Of a stretch of 64,000 bases of DNA, positions 46,555-54,147 are shown piece by piece. Each line of letters opens with the position of its first letter. Position 1 is the first letter of the stretch. The stretch is from Candidatus Symbiothrix dinenymphae (lineage in GTDB: Bacteria; Bacteroidota; Bacteroidia; Bacteroidales; Azobacteroidaceae). Location: NCBI GenBank assembly GCA_001417715.1, contig BBRT01000095.1:1-64000 (forward strand), written 5' to 3'. The translations under genes and the position numbers were made by a program. The notes under the pieces were generated by a model that did no database searches, was not told the origin of the DNA, and was given only the letters and a program-made list of their open reading frames with translations.

Positions 46555-49500
46555 TTAGAATAAATTCGTCACCCCATACAATTCATAAACCAACGCATCT
46601 ATCTCTTTTTCCCACTCCAAAGTGTCTGCCGCAGGGTTGGCGGATTTGGCAGCGAGGATTTTATCGACAAGTGCGATGATTGGTTCTTGCTTTTCGGCAA
46701 TTTTAATGGGAATTTGCATCAATGGTTCTTTATCTAATTGATAGTTATCGCCTTGCATTTTTCCCTTATTTTTTAGCCAAAATGCTATTAGACTTGAATT
46801 TAGCAAACCTAATAAATATTTTAAATTGCATTTTTTTGTCTTTATAATATTCACCGCCATCATTACATAACATTCTTCTTTCGTATAGGCAAAAGTTGGT
46901 TTTGTGCATTTTCGCACAGATAAAATCTTTTCTCCTTGTTCAAAAAAAGACGAGTCTCTTGACCAGTGTAAATGGTAGAAATCTAATTTCTCATTCTGAT
47001 TTTCTCGCCTGTCTTCCATTATATCTTTATATTTTACAAGATGCTTAAGAATATTAGGTGCATCATTTAGAAAATTATTTTTTGTAATGTACAAGATATT
47101 TGATTTTGACGGCTTTATATGGAATTTTTCAATTTCCGATGGCTCATATAGCGGTTTTATGTATTTAATTTCATCATCCAAACAATTAGTAAATTTGTCT
47201 TTACCAACAACAAAAACACCATCGCCGACTTTAATGTTAAACTTTTGCAAATTAGTTTGTGAAATTTTCCAAATATTTTTGTTATTCACAACATCCGGAT
47301 TGGGTACAATTCCTTGCGCTATTTCTTTGTCCTCCAAATAAACAGCATCTTTTGCAATTTTCTCAAAAATAGAATCATCTGCATTGAAAGTCAAAAACTT
47401 GTCTCTGTAATTTTCACAAACAACAGTGGGATGCAAATACGTTGCCTTAGTGTTTGGCTTTTTGTCCAACAAATCCAATACATCGGAATATTTTGAAACG
47501 CCTGCCAATTTTCTATAATCAAACGAATATTTATCACATTTCTGATTCAAAAACGACATGACCATTGTTTGAATGCTTGCACTATCAAAAACCATAAAAC
47601 TGCCAAAATCAACAAGTTGCAATATTTTTGTGTTCTCAATGATATAATTTCTCATTTTACTTGCGCCTTCATTTGTAACCCAATTATTGGTGGCAATAAA
47701 ACTTAAAATTCCATTTTCTTTTAACAAACTCATACCAAAACAAACAAATAGATACCACAAATCCATTTTGCCTTGATAATAAATTGAGTCCCTCAAGCCA
47801 TCAAAAACACTTTTTTCGGCTCTGCCTTCTTTCAGATACGGCGGATTGCCAATCACCAAATCAAACCCCACAAAATCGCCGTCATCATTCAACACTTCGG
47901 GAAACTCAAACCGCCACTCGAAAGAGGCACGCACTTTGTCTTTGTAGATTTTGTCCAGCGTGGCTGCTTTTTGTGTGAGTTCTGCGGTGCGTTGCTGCCA
48001 TGTTTCGTCCTGAAATTCCGCAAATGAGCCATGGGTCTGTAGAAACAACTCATTTTCAGCCTGTTTCAGTTCTGCATAATCTTTATCATTTTTGGCATCA
48101 TTCAGTTGCAGAAAAATGGTGCGAATTTCATTTATTTGCCGTACATATTCTTGCTTTGTAGCCTTGTCGGTGGTAGATTTATATAACAAAACAGCATTTT
48201 TATATTTTTGCGTTTCGCGTTTCACCGTATGTTCCATTCCGGACGTTCCTGTAAACTTATCGTGCAAATTAAACCGACTCATCAACGAATTGCCATGTTT
48301 AATGTTAATGTCAATGTTTGGGAAAGTTTCCAAAGCACCCCGTCCCCCGGAGGGGGATTTAGGGGGCTGTTTGTAATAAGCATGTTTCAACAACTCAATC
48401 CACAGTCGCAACCGGCAGATTTGCACGGAGTTAGGATTGATGTCCACACCGAAAAGGCAGTTTTCAATAAGGGTTTGCTTTTCAAAAAAGAGCGTTTCCT
48501 GCACCCGTTGACTTTCCAAATTTTGGGGGTGGTATTGGAAAATGCCCGATTCACTGTCCGTCACAATCAGTTCGTCATTTTCAATCGTGATGTGATAATC
48601 GCGGAGGCGTTTGCCCGTCTTATCCACCAAAATGCCTAATTCTGATTTAATCCTAATCAGCTCATTCAGAGCGGAAACAAGGAAGTGACCCGACCCAACA
48701 GCAGGGTCGCAAATCCGAATGGAATTGAAAATTCGGTTAGCTTCGGCAATAGTGTCAATCTTGTTGTAAAGGTCGGAAATTGTTTGGCAATTCCAGCCTT
48801 TCGCATCATTGAATTTCTGAATAACCGCCTTTGGAATCGCTTCACGGCACATATACATCGTGATGAAACTCGGCGTGAAAAACGAGCCGTCTTTGTAGCC
48901 GTTGATTTTTTCAAAAATAAGTCCCAGCACCGATGCCGAAATGAGCGGTTTGTTCTCCTCCTGAATTTCTTCTGACCCCTCGCTGCTGAAATCGTAGGCA
49001 TCAAGAAAGCGCAACAGATATTCCAAGGGGCGCATTGTGGGGGCAACACCCGCGTTGCCTCTGCCGTGCAACACCGATTTTGGGTGCAAATCAATGAAAA
49101 TATTGTTGTCCAAACTGTCGATACAGATTGTTTTGTCCTCTATTTCGGTCATTTCAAACAGCGAACTGTTGAGGTATGGCACATGGGAAAATTTGGCTTG
49201 CAGTGCGGGCTTGCGCTCCGTTTCCGTTTTTGCCAAAACGGAAAAGAAAAGCATATCGAGGTCGTTGTAATCGTGCAATTTTTCGGGCGAGAGAAAAGCA
49301 AAATCAGTCCCTCTCAATCCCCCCTCAGGAGGGCTATTGTATTTCACAATTTGCGCCTCCAGCAGTTTGAGAAATAAGATGCGATTTATCCATGTAATAG
49401 TGAGGTTGAGCGCAATGTCAAATGGCTCAGCATCAACATTTTGCGATTTTCCTTTGATTTCAATGCGTTCAATCGCATTTTCCAAAAGGGAGCCGCTGTC

Positions 49501-50340
49501 GCGGCTGCCCTCTTTTTTGCGCTCGATGAACTTTTGTGCGCCGCGCTTCACTTCTTCCAAACCCATAATGTGCAGCAGTTCAGCGTAAAACTCGTGGTTC
49601 AGTTCGTTGGCATCGTTGGCGAAGGGCAGTTTCAGGAGATGAATTGGCGACAGAAATTTGTACATGGCAATCAATTGTTTGTCGTCTTCCGTGTTGGCAT
49701 TGCGGAGGGTTTCTTCGTATTCGCGAATGTCAAAATGGGTGTATTGAATTTTATCCAACACATTTTCAATAGCAGGAGCGGCAATTTCTTTATAAAATGT
49801 ATCGGTCGTTTTTGCTGCCGAAGTTTTATTTTCAAATTCTGTGAATTGCTTTTCCAATTTTGTGTTGTCTCCAAAAACATCCTCAAAGTTTCGTGCATCA
49901 AACACAAACCACTCGTAGATATTTGTGATAATTAGGTAACGTAATTCAAGATTTTTGCTTGTTTTTCGTTCGCGCAAATAGTACAACACAAGTTCTTGAA
50001 ACGATTTTACATTTAGATTTTCTTTTGTCACCATTTCCGCCTTATTGATGGGACTTTTCATTTCAATCAACACGCCCACAGGCGAATCGGATGTCGTTCC
50101 ATTATGAATAACAAGGTCTGCACGTCCTTTGGTGTTGATATAGTGTTGGTTTTTATAGTAAACGGCATTAAGGAAGTCTTTCATCAAGTTTTTGTGAAAT
50201 TCTTCCGTTTCTTTAAGATTGATGCGTTCAAGCAGAGAAGCAAACTCTTTTTTGAACACTTCAATTTCCGCTCTATTCGGCTTTTGCTTGAGAAAAGCCG
50301 GGTTGAGTGCTTGTTTGGGGGTCTGAATGCCGTTTTGCAT
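46555..50340 (-). CDS. Single-chain restriction-methyltransferase (type IIG-like)
   Basis: 1261 residues. The N-terminal nuclease has D75 (GRADLVIHN) and E93-x-K95 (LIEMKSP). A helical linker is followed by the N6-adenine methyltransferase: motif I DPAVGSGHFLVSALNEL and motif IV NPPYLKEGRAE. The C-terminal ~350 residues are a type I-S-like target-recognition and specificity region (GDGVFVVGKDKF, KYLLGLLNSSLIAFWLKNKGKMQGDNYQLDKEPLMQIPI). One protein therefore cuts and modifies. Two Pro/Gly repeats are inserted in frame: SPPEGGLRG and PPKSPSGGRGA. Expressed from TACTTTTG at 50369-50376. No other subunits nearby. The 3' third is AT-rich. Confidence 0.9.
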   Translation of the reverse strand: MQNGIQTPKQALNPAFLKQKPNRAEIEVFKKEFASLLERINLKETEEFHKNLMKDFLNAVYYKNQHYINTKGRADLVIHNGTTSDSPVGVLIEMKSPINKAEMVTKENLNVKSFQELVLYYLRERKTSKNLELRYLIITNIYEWFVFDARNFEDVFGDNTKLEKQFTEFENKTSAAKTTDTFYKEIAAPAIENVLDKIQYTHFDIREYEETLRNANTEDDKQLIAMYKFLSPIHLLKLPFANDANELNHEFYAELLHIMGLEEVKRGAQKFIERKKEGSRDSGSLLENAIERIEIKGKSQNVDAEPFDIALNLTITWINRILFLKLLEAQIVKYNSPPEGGLRGTDFAFLSPEKLHDYNDLDMLFFSVLAKTETERKPALQAKFSHVPYLNSSLFEMTEIEDKTICIDSLDNNIFIDLHPKSVLHGRGNAGVAPTMRPLEYLLRFLDAYDFSSEGSEEIQEENKPLISASVLGLIFEKINGYKDGSFFTPSFITMYMCREAIPKAVIQKFNDAKGWNCQTISDLYNKIDTIAEANRIFNSIRICDPAVGSGHFLVSALNELIRIKSELGILVDKTGKRLRDYHITIENDELIVTDSESGIFQYHPQNLESQRVQETLFFEKQTLIENCLFGVDINPNSVQICRLRLWIELLKHAYYKQPPKSPSGGRGALETFPNIDINIKHGNSLMSRFNLHDKFTGTSGMEHTVKRETQKYKNAVLLYKSTTDKATKQEYVRQINEIRTIFLQLNDAKNDKDYAELKQAENELFLQTHGSFAEFQDETWQQRTAELTQKAATLDKIYKDKVRASFEWRFEFPEVLNDDGDFVGFDLVIGNPPYLKEGRAEKSVFDGLRDSIYYQGKMDLWYLFVCFGMSLLKENGILSFIATNNWVTNEGASKMRNYIIENTKILQLVDFGSFMVFDSASIQTMVMSFLNQKCDKYSFDYRKLAGVSKYSDVLDLLDKKPNTKATYLHPTVVCENYRDKFLTFNADDSIFEKIAKDAVYLEDKEIAQGIVPNPDVVNNKNIWKISQTNLQKFNIKVGDGVFVVGKDKFTNCLDDEIKYIKPLYEPSEIEKFHIKPSKSNILYITKNNFLNDAPNILKHLVKYKDIMEDRRENQNEKLDFYHLHWSRDSSFFEQGEKILSVRKCTKPTFAYTKEECYVMMAVNIIKTKKCNLKYLLGLLNSSLIAFWLKNKGKMQGDNYQLDKEPLMQIPIKIAEKQEPIIALVDKILAAKSANPAADTLEWEKEIDALVYELYGVTNLF
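48337..48368. repeat. Pro/Gly-coding repeat in the restriction-methyltransferase, site 1
   Basis: CCCCGTCCCCCGGAGGGGGA followed by TTTAGGGGGCT; read on the minus strand as PPKSPSGGRGA between HAYYKQ and LETFPNIDIN. Confidence 0.7.
49305..49336. repeat. Pro/Gly-coding repeat in the restriction-methyltransferase, site 2
   Basis: CCCTCTCAATCCCCCCTCAG followed by GAGGGCT; read on the minus strand as NSPPEGGLRGTD between AQIVKY and FAFLSPEK. Confidence 0.7.
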
Positions 50341-50368
50341 ACGATTGTATAATTATCTTTTTTGTTTG

Positions 50369-50376
50369 CAAAAGTA
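50369..50376 (-). promoter_or_regulatory. -7 box of the restriction-methyltransferase gene
   Basis: TACTTTTG followed by CAAA on the minus strand, 28 nt before the ATG at 50340. Confidence 0.6.
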
Positions 50377-50453
50377 CAACTAAATTTTGACATAGCGAAC
50401 TTACCCTGACCGAGGACACCACAAAAATATTTGTTAATTCAAAAATAAAAATT

Positions 50454-50461
50454 TACCTTTG
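50454..50461 (+). promoter_or_regulatory. -7 box upstream of the structured RNA
   Basis: TACCTTTG followed by CAGC. There is no good reading frame for 350 nt downstream, so it most likely drives the RNA at 50584-50726, perhaps together with the small gene at 50810. Confidence 0.55.
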
Positions 50462-50583
50462 CAGCCGAATATTTTTTAGTAAAAAAACTCATTAAAAATT
50501 TTATGACAACATGATACAATTGCGTTAATTCGCACATTTTTAAGGACATAATGAATAATATATAGCGGTTGCTATTTATTCCG

Positions 50584-50726
50584 GTTGTACGAAGTTCCAC
50601 AACATTGCCATTTTTTTTTGGCAAAACAACCCCGGAGAATAGGTTAGTAAGTGTTTGCGCGTTTTTGCGTGGGCTTGATTTATCCGGGGAATTATAAAAA
50701 ATAGGTGGTGGAACACCTTGTACAAC
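50584..50726 (+). ncRNA. Structured RNA, 6S-like
   Basis: The ends pair over two 7-bp stems: GTTGTAC (50584-50590) with GTACAAC (50720-50726), and GTTCCAC (50594-50600) with GTGGAAC (50708-50714), separated by an internal loop. Inside are a hairpin TTGCCA/TGGCAA and a stem CCCCGGA (50630-50636)/TCCGGGG (50683-50689) capping a long loop. A closing stem, central bubble and terminal arm is the 6S RNA layout; the Bacteroidales-1 motif is another possibility. A T-run at 50748-50755 may end the transcript. The family assignment is inference; the pairing is direct. Confidence 0.5.
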
Positions 50727-50809
50727 GATAAGGTTAGGTTTCACGCTTTTTTTTGTGTCCCAAAACGAAATTTTTTAATATTGATACGTCCAAATAAAAA
50801 CGAACAAAA

Positions 50810-51061
50810 ATGAATGCAAATGCAAAATTAAGGTTAAAATTGCGGGTTCTCGCCACAGCAAGAGCGCATACGCTTGCCGTAGTAATGGAAAAACTTGCCT
50901 CCAGTGGTCATTCTTTCCACTATTCAAGCAGAAAGAAAGCGCTGTATGTGCCTTTCAATCATGACAATGAGAAGCAGTATTTACTGTCGCGGTTGCTATT
51001 GGCAGAAGTGGCGGACAAGGAACTGTCGGCAGAGGTAATTGTCAGCGGCGACTCAACGTAA
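50810..51061 (+). CDS. Small basic protein, unknown
   Basis: 83 residues. No signal peptide or membrane helix. A basic N-terminal helix (AKLRLKLRVLATARAHTLAVVMEKLASSGHSF) and short strands (HYSSRKKALYVPF, ELSAEVIVSG) suggest a small alpha/beta fold that might bind nucleic acid. It follows the structured RNA by 83 nt and overlaps the 3' end of the receptor gene by 20 nt, tail to tail. I do not recognise the family. Confidence 0.5.
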   Translation: MNANAKLRLKLRVLATARAHTLAVVMEKLASSGHSFHYSSRKKALYVPFNHDNEKQYLLSRLLLAEVADKELSAEVIVSGDST

Positions 51062-53378
51062 GCGGCAAGCCCACTTTCAGCTGCACATTGCGCCCCATAT
51101 CGCGGATACCGTCCTGCTTGTAGCGCGATAAGTGGTCGTAATACACCGTGTTGAAAATGTTGTTTATGGCGGCGTTGAGGTTGATTTTTTGTGTGCCGAA
51201 CTGAAATTCAAACGCCAATCCGGCATTGACCAAATTGTAGGCAGGCGTTGCCGTTTCATATTCGGCGATGCGATTTTGGGCGAATGAATACTGCTCTTGC
51301 AGGTAGGCAGAAAATTTGCGGAGGATTTTGCTTGTCGAATTATTGGGCGAAAAATTGGCTCTGACGGTCGCGTTCAACTTTTGCGCCGGCATCAGCGGCA
51401 AAGCCTGCCGGTCGGTTTTTTCGCCAAACGTGTTGCTATACGAGCCTTCCACATGCAACCAATCCAACGGGTGCGGGTGGAAGTGAAAGCCCGCCTCGCC
51501 GCCGTAGAGACAGGCATCGGCTTGGGAATAATAGTAAACCGGCTGCTCTTCCAAAATTTCGTCCGAAGGCTGCAAATAAATGTAATGCCGAATATAGTTG
51601 AAATAGGGGTTCAAAAACAGCTCAACGTGTTCATTTTTGAAATCCAACGAAACATCCATCTGATAGCTGTTTTCAGTTTTCAGCGCGCGATTGCCAATTT
51701 CGTAGCGGTTGGTGCCCTCGTGAACGCCGTCGCTCAACAGTTCAAACATATTGGGCGTGCGATAGCCCGAAGAAAGGTTTGCCCGCAGCGACAGATTTTC
51801 AGCCAGCGACTGCACAATCCCCGTAGAAAAGTTGAACGCCGTATAATGTTCCGTAAACTCCTCACTATCAATGTTTCGCCCGTCCAAGCGCAGCCCGATT
51901 TGCCAATGCGATTTTTCGGTATAGTAGTATTCCGACACGCCGAACACGCCAATATCGGCAGTTGTGGCATCGGGAATCAGCATTTCTTCGCCTTTGTTGG
52001 CGTTGGTTTGGTACATCCCCTGCGTGCCAAGCGTGAATGTCCACTGCTCGTTCCATTGGGGCAAATACCATTTGGCATCGTACGAAAATGTGCCCAGATT
52101 CATATCCAGAGCGGCAATATCCCCGTCCTCAAATTCCTTGCGATTGTTGAAAACATAACCGACATTTAATTTTAGTTTGGAGGCATTGTCAAAGAACAGG
52201 GTGTTTTCGGAACTGACGATGTGCGTGGTCAATTTTTGGAAGGGAGCACCCTCGTCATCGGGGGCTACTAAGCCGTATTGTTCGCTCAAAACGCTGTATT
52301 TCAGCGAACTGCTCAATTTTTCGCCGGTATAGCCCAGTGATGTTTTGAAATCGCCGGTGTGGAAGCGGCTGTTGGGTACCGCGTCGTGGTTGCCGTCACG
52401 ATAGTCCTCGTGCGTGGTGTAGCCACCAAAAGCGTTCCAGTGGAAGCAATTTTTCGACAGTTTGAACGCCCCTGTGTTGCGCCAGCCGTTGGTGTTGCTG
52501 TTGTATTCCGAGCCCAGCGTGCCCTCGAGGCTGTTCCCCTTGGCATAGAGTGCGTCGGAAAAATACAAAACGCCGCCCAGGGCATCGCTGCCGTACAGGA
52601 GAGAAGCCGGACCTTTGATGATTTCCACCCGCTCATAGCCGTTTTCGTCCAACCCCAAGCCATGTTCATCGCCCCACTGCTGATTTTCGATGCGAGTGCC
52701 CTGCGCAAAAACCGCGATGCGATTGCCGCTCAAACCGCGAATAACCGGCTTGCCAATGCCTGTACCGGTACTGAAATTGCTAATTCCGGCAACGCCCGCC
52801 AACTTCTGCGAAAGCGAAAGCCCCGATATTTCCGCACCGGTAGTCAAATTTAATTTCGTAACATTAGCCACACTCTTGTCCTCCAATTTGGAACGGCTGC
52901 CCGCCACCACCACCTCCTCCAAATCATAATGCGCGGAAGATTGCGCCGACAAAGTGCACGGCACCACGCACAGCAATAGGATAATCGCCACTTGAACGAC
53001 ACATTGGGGGCAATAACCCGAAATAAGACAGGCAATGTTGGATATACTGTATCCTGACGGCAGTTTTGGGATAGTGATTGGTGCCTCAATGCAAGAAACC
53101 GTGTCGCACTTCAAGCACCGAAAATGCAAATGATTATCGTTGTGATGCCCCTCAGAGCACTCATAGCACAAGGCGTAATAAGTTTTCCCGTTTTCACCAA
53201 CGATTTTATGCACCTTGCCCTCCTCACAAAAACCTTGCAGAATACGATAAATGGTGACCCTGTCCATTTTCTCCGGCAACAGCCCTTCAATATCTTCATG
53301 ACACAGCGCAGAAGGCGATTGCGCCAGGATATTCATAATAATTTGCTTACTCTTCGTGTTCCTTTTTTGCTTATCCAT
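51042..53378 (-). CDS. Zur/Fur regulator fused to TonB-dependent receptor
   Basis: A single 778-codon frame. Residues 1-126 are a complete Fur-family regulator: winged helix (ALCHEDIEGLLPEKMDRVTIYRILQGF), metal-binding HHNDNHLHFRC, and structural zinc Cys88/Cys91 and Cys123/Cys126 (CLKC, CPQC). The family ends there, but no stop follows. The frame enters a hydrophobic export signal (AIILLLCVVPCTLSAQ, 131-146) and a ~630-residue TonB-dependent receptor: plug (DLEEVVVAGSR, PVIRGLSGNRIAVF, VEIIKGPASLLYGSDALGGV) and a barrel, close to ZnuD-like zinc receptors. An in-frame GTG at 52989-52991 could start the receptor separately. A cytoplasmic regulator and an outer-membrane barrel cannot work as one chain, so internal initiation or processing is likely. 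Confidence 0.85.
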   Translation of the reverse strand: MDKQKRNTKSKQIIMNILAQSPSALCHEDIEGLLPEKMDRVTIYRILQGFCEEGKVHKIVGENGKTYYALCYECSEGHHNDNHLHFRCLKCDTVSCIEAPITIPKLPSGYSISNIACLISGYCPQCVVQVAIILLLCVVPCTLSAQSSAHYDLEEVVVAGSRSKLEDKSVANVTKLNLTTGAEISGLSLSQKLAGVAGISNFSTGTGIGKPVIRGLSGNRIAVFAQGTRIENQQWGDEHGLGLDENGYERVEIIKGPASLLYGSDALGGVLYFSDALYAKGNSLEGTLGSEYNSNTNGWRNTGAFKLSKNCFHWNAFGGYTTHEDYRDGNHDAVPNSRFHTGDFKTSLGYTGEKLSSSLKYSVLSEQYGLVAPDDEGAPFQKLTTHIVSSENTLFFDNASKLKLNVGYVFNNRKEFEDGDIAALDMNLGTFSYDAKWYLPQWNEQWTFTLGTQGMYQTNANKGEEMLIPDATTADIGVFGVSEYYYTEKSHWQIGLRLDGRNIDSEEFTEHYTAFNFSTGIVQSLAENLSLRANLSSGYRTPNMFELLSDGVHEGTNRYEIGNRALKTENSYQMDVSLDFKNEHVELFLNPYFNYIRHYIYLQPSDEILEEQPVYYYSQADACLYGGEAGFHFHPHPLDWLHVEGSYSNTFGEKTDRQALPLMPAQKLNATVRANFSPNNSTSKILRKFSAYLQEQYSFAQNRIAEYETATPAYNLVNAGLAFEFQFGTQKINLNAAINNIFNTVYYDHLSRYKQDGIRDMGRNVQLKVGLPLTLSRR

Positions 53379-53403
53379 AACATCAATTATTTATTATTAT
53401 GGG

Positions 53404-53411
53404 CGCAAAGG
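53404..53411 (-). promoter_or_regulatory. -7 box of the regulator-receptor gene
   Basis: TACCTTTG followed by CGCC on the minus strand, 25 nt before the ATG at 53378. Confidence 0.65.
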
Positions 53412-53427
53412 TACAACTTTTTTTTAA

Positions 53428-53448
53428 TAATGCAACAATGTTGCATTA
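53428..53448. promoter_or_regulatory. Perfect inverted repeat, probable Zur/Fur operator
   Basis: TAATGCAAC, AAT, GTTGCATTA: 9-bp arms with a 3-nt centre. It begins 16 nt upstream of the -7 box of the Fur-family/receptor gene and covers the -33 position. Size, symmetry and placement suit an autoregulatory Fur-family operator; the metal is inferred as zinc from the receptor type. Confidence 0.6.
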
Positions 53449-53484
53449 ATTAGCTTAAAAACCCGAGTTTAGCGCAGACTCAAA

Positions 53485-53513
53485 AACTAAACTCTAATAA
53501 CTAAACTCTAACG
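53485..53513. repeat. Heptamer array at the VOC gene stop
   Basis: Units AACTCTA and ATAACTA alternate (complement TAGAGTT/TAGTTAT). The stop codon and the last three residues (VRV) of the VOC gene are inside. Same class as the array at 58331-58412. Confidence 0.75.
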
Positions 53514-53881
53514 GAAAGTATTTCTATCCAGTAGCCATCGGGGTCTTCGATGAAATACAGCCCCATGTCGTGGTTTTCGTAGCAAATCCAGCCGTTTTCT
53601 CGATGGAATCGGCGGATTTGCTCGTAATCGCCGTCCACACGCATGCAGAGATGTTGCTCGTTGTCGCCCATTTCGTAGGGCTTTTCCCAATCGCGCAACC
53701 ATGTCAATTCGAGCAGAAAATTGCTGCCGGCATCCTTCAAAAAGGTGATTATGAACGACCCATCGGCAGCTTCCTGTCGGCGCGCCACTTCCAGCCCCAA
53801 GGCTTTTTTGTAAAAAGCCAAACTTTTTTCCAAATCCATTACATTGCAATTGTAATGGTCAAACTTTGCTTTAATTTCCAT
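53501..53881 (-). CDS. Glyoxalase I-like VOC protein
   Basis: 126 residues, two beta-alpha-beta-beta-beta modules. Likely metal ligands: H9 (KFDHYN), E58 (LLELTW), H77 (EQHLCM) and E119 (GYWIEIL), matching the H/E/H/E set of glyoxalase I. It probably converts the methylglyoxal-glutathione/thiol adduct or a similar substrate. It has its own -7 box (TACTTTTG, 53901-53908). The gene ends inside a heptamer array. Confidence 0.85.
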   Translation of the reverse strand: MEIKAKFDHYNCNVMDLEKSLAFYKKALGLEVARRQEAADGSFIITFLKDAGSNFLLELTWLRDWEKPYEMGDNEQHLCMRVDGDYEQIRRFHRENGWICYENHDMGLYFIEDPDGYWIEILSVRV

Positions 53882-53900
53882 AATGATTTTTTTTCAGCAA

Positions 53901-53908
53901 CAAAAGTA
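53901..53908 (-). promoter_or_regulatory. -7 box of the VOC gene
   Basis: TACTTTTG followed by TTGC on the minus strand, 19 nt before the ATG at 53881. Confidence 0.6.
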
Positions 53909-54043
53909 CTCAATTTTTTCCACATTAAACGCTATAGAGTCTGTTTTTTCACCCCTCTTAAAATATTTTTCACCCTCATCTGTCTTCACAAGTAGAGAGT
54001 TCTCAAAAAAAACAAGTTGAAGTTAAATTAAAAATTAGAGAAA

Positions 54044-54136
54044 ATGGTTAGTTTAGGAGTTGTATTGATGCTGTTTGCGGTTTATGTGGCTTACACAGAA
54101 ACTATGCGGGAAGCGCGAGAAGAAATTAAAAATTAA
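54044..54136 (+). CDS. 30-residue membrane peptide upstream of tolC-like gene
   Basis: ATG at 54044 gives MVSLGVVLMLFAVYVAYTET followed by a charged tail MREAREEIKN. Residues 3-17 form one membrane helix, as in small accessory subunits of membrane complexes. Its stop lies in an AAATTAA heptamer array and is 11 nt before the tolC-like ATG, so the two are probably co-translated. Too short to assign to a family. Confidence 0.5.
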   Translation: MVSLGVVLMLFAVYVAYTETMREAREEIKN

Positions 54137-54143
54137 AAATTAA
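54123..54143. repeat. AAATTAA heptamer array before the tolC-like gene
   Basis: Three exact AAATTAA units. They cover the stop of the 30-residue peptide and end 4 nt before the ATG at 54148, where a ribosome binding site would be. Confidence 0.75.
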
Positions 54144-54147
54144 AAAG

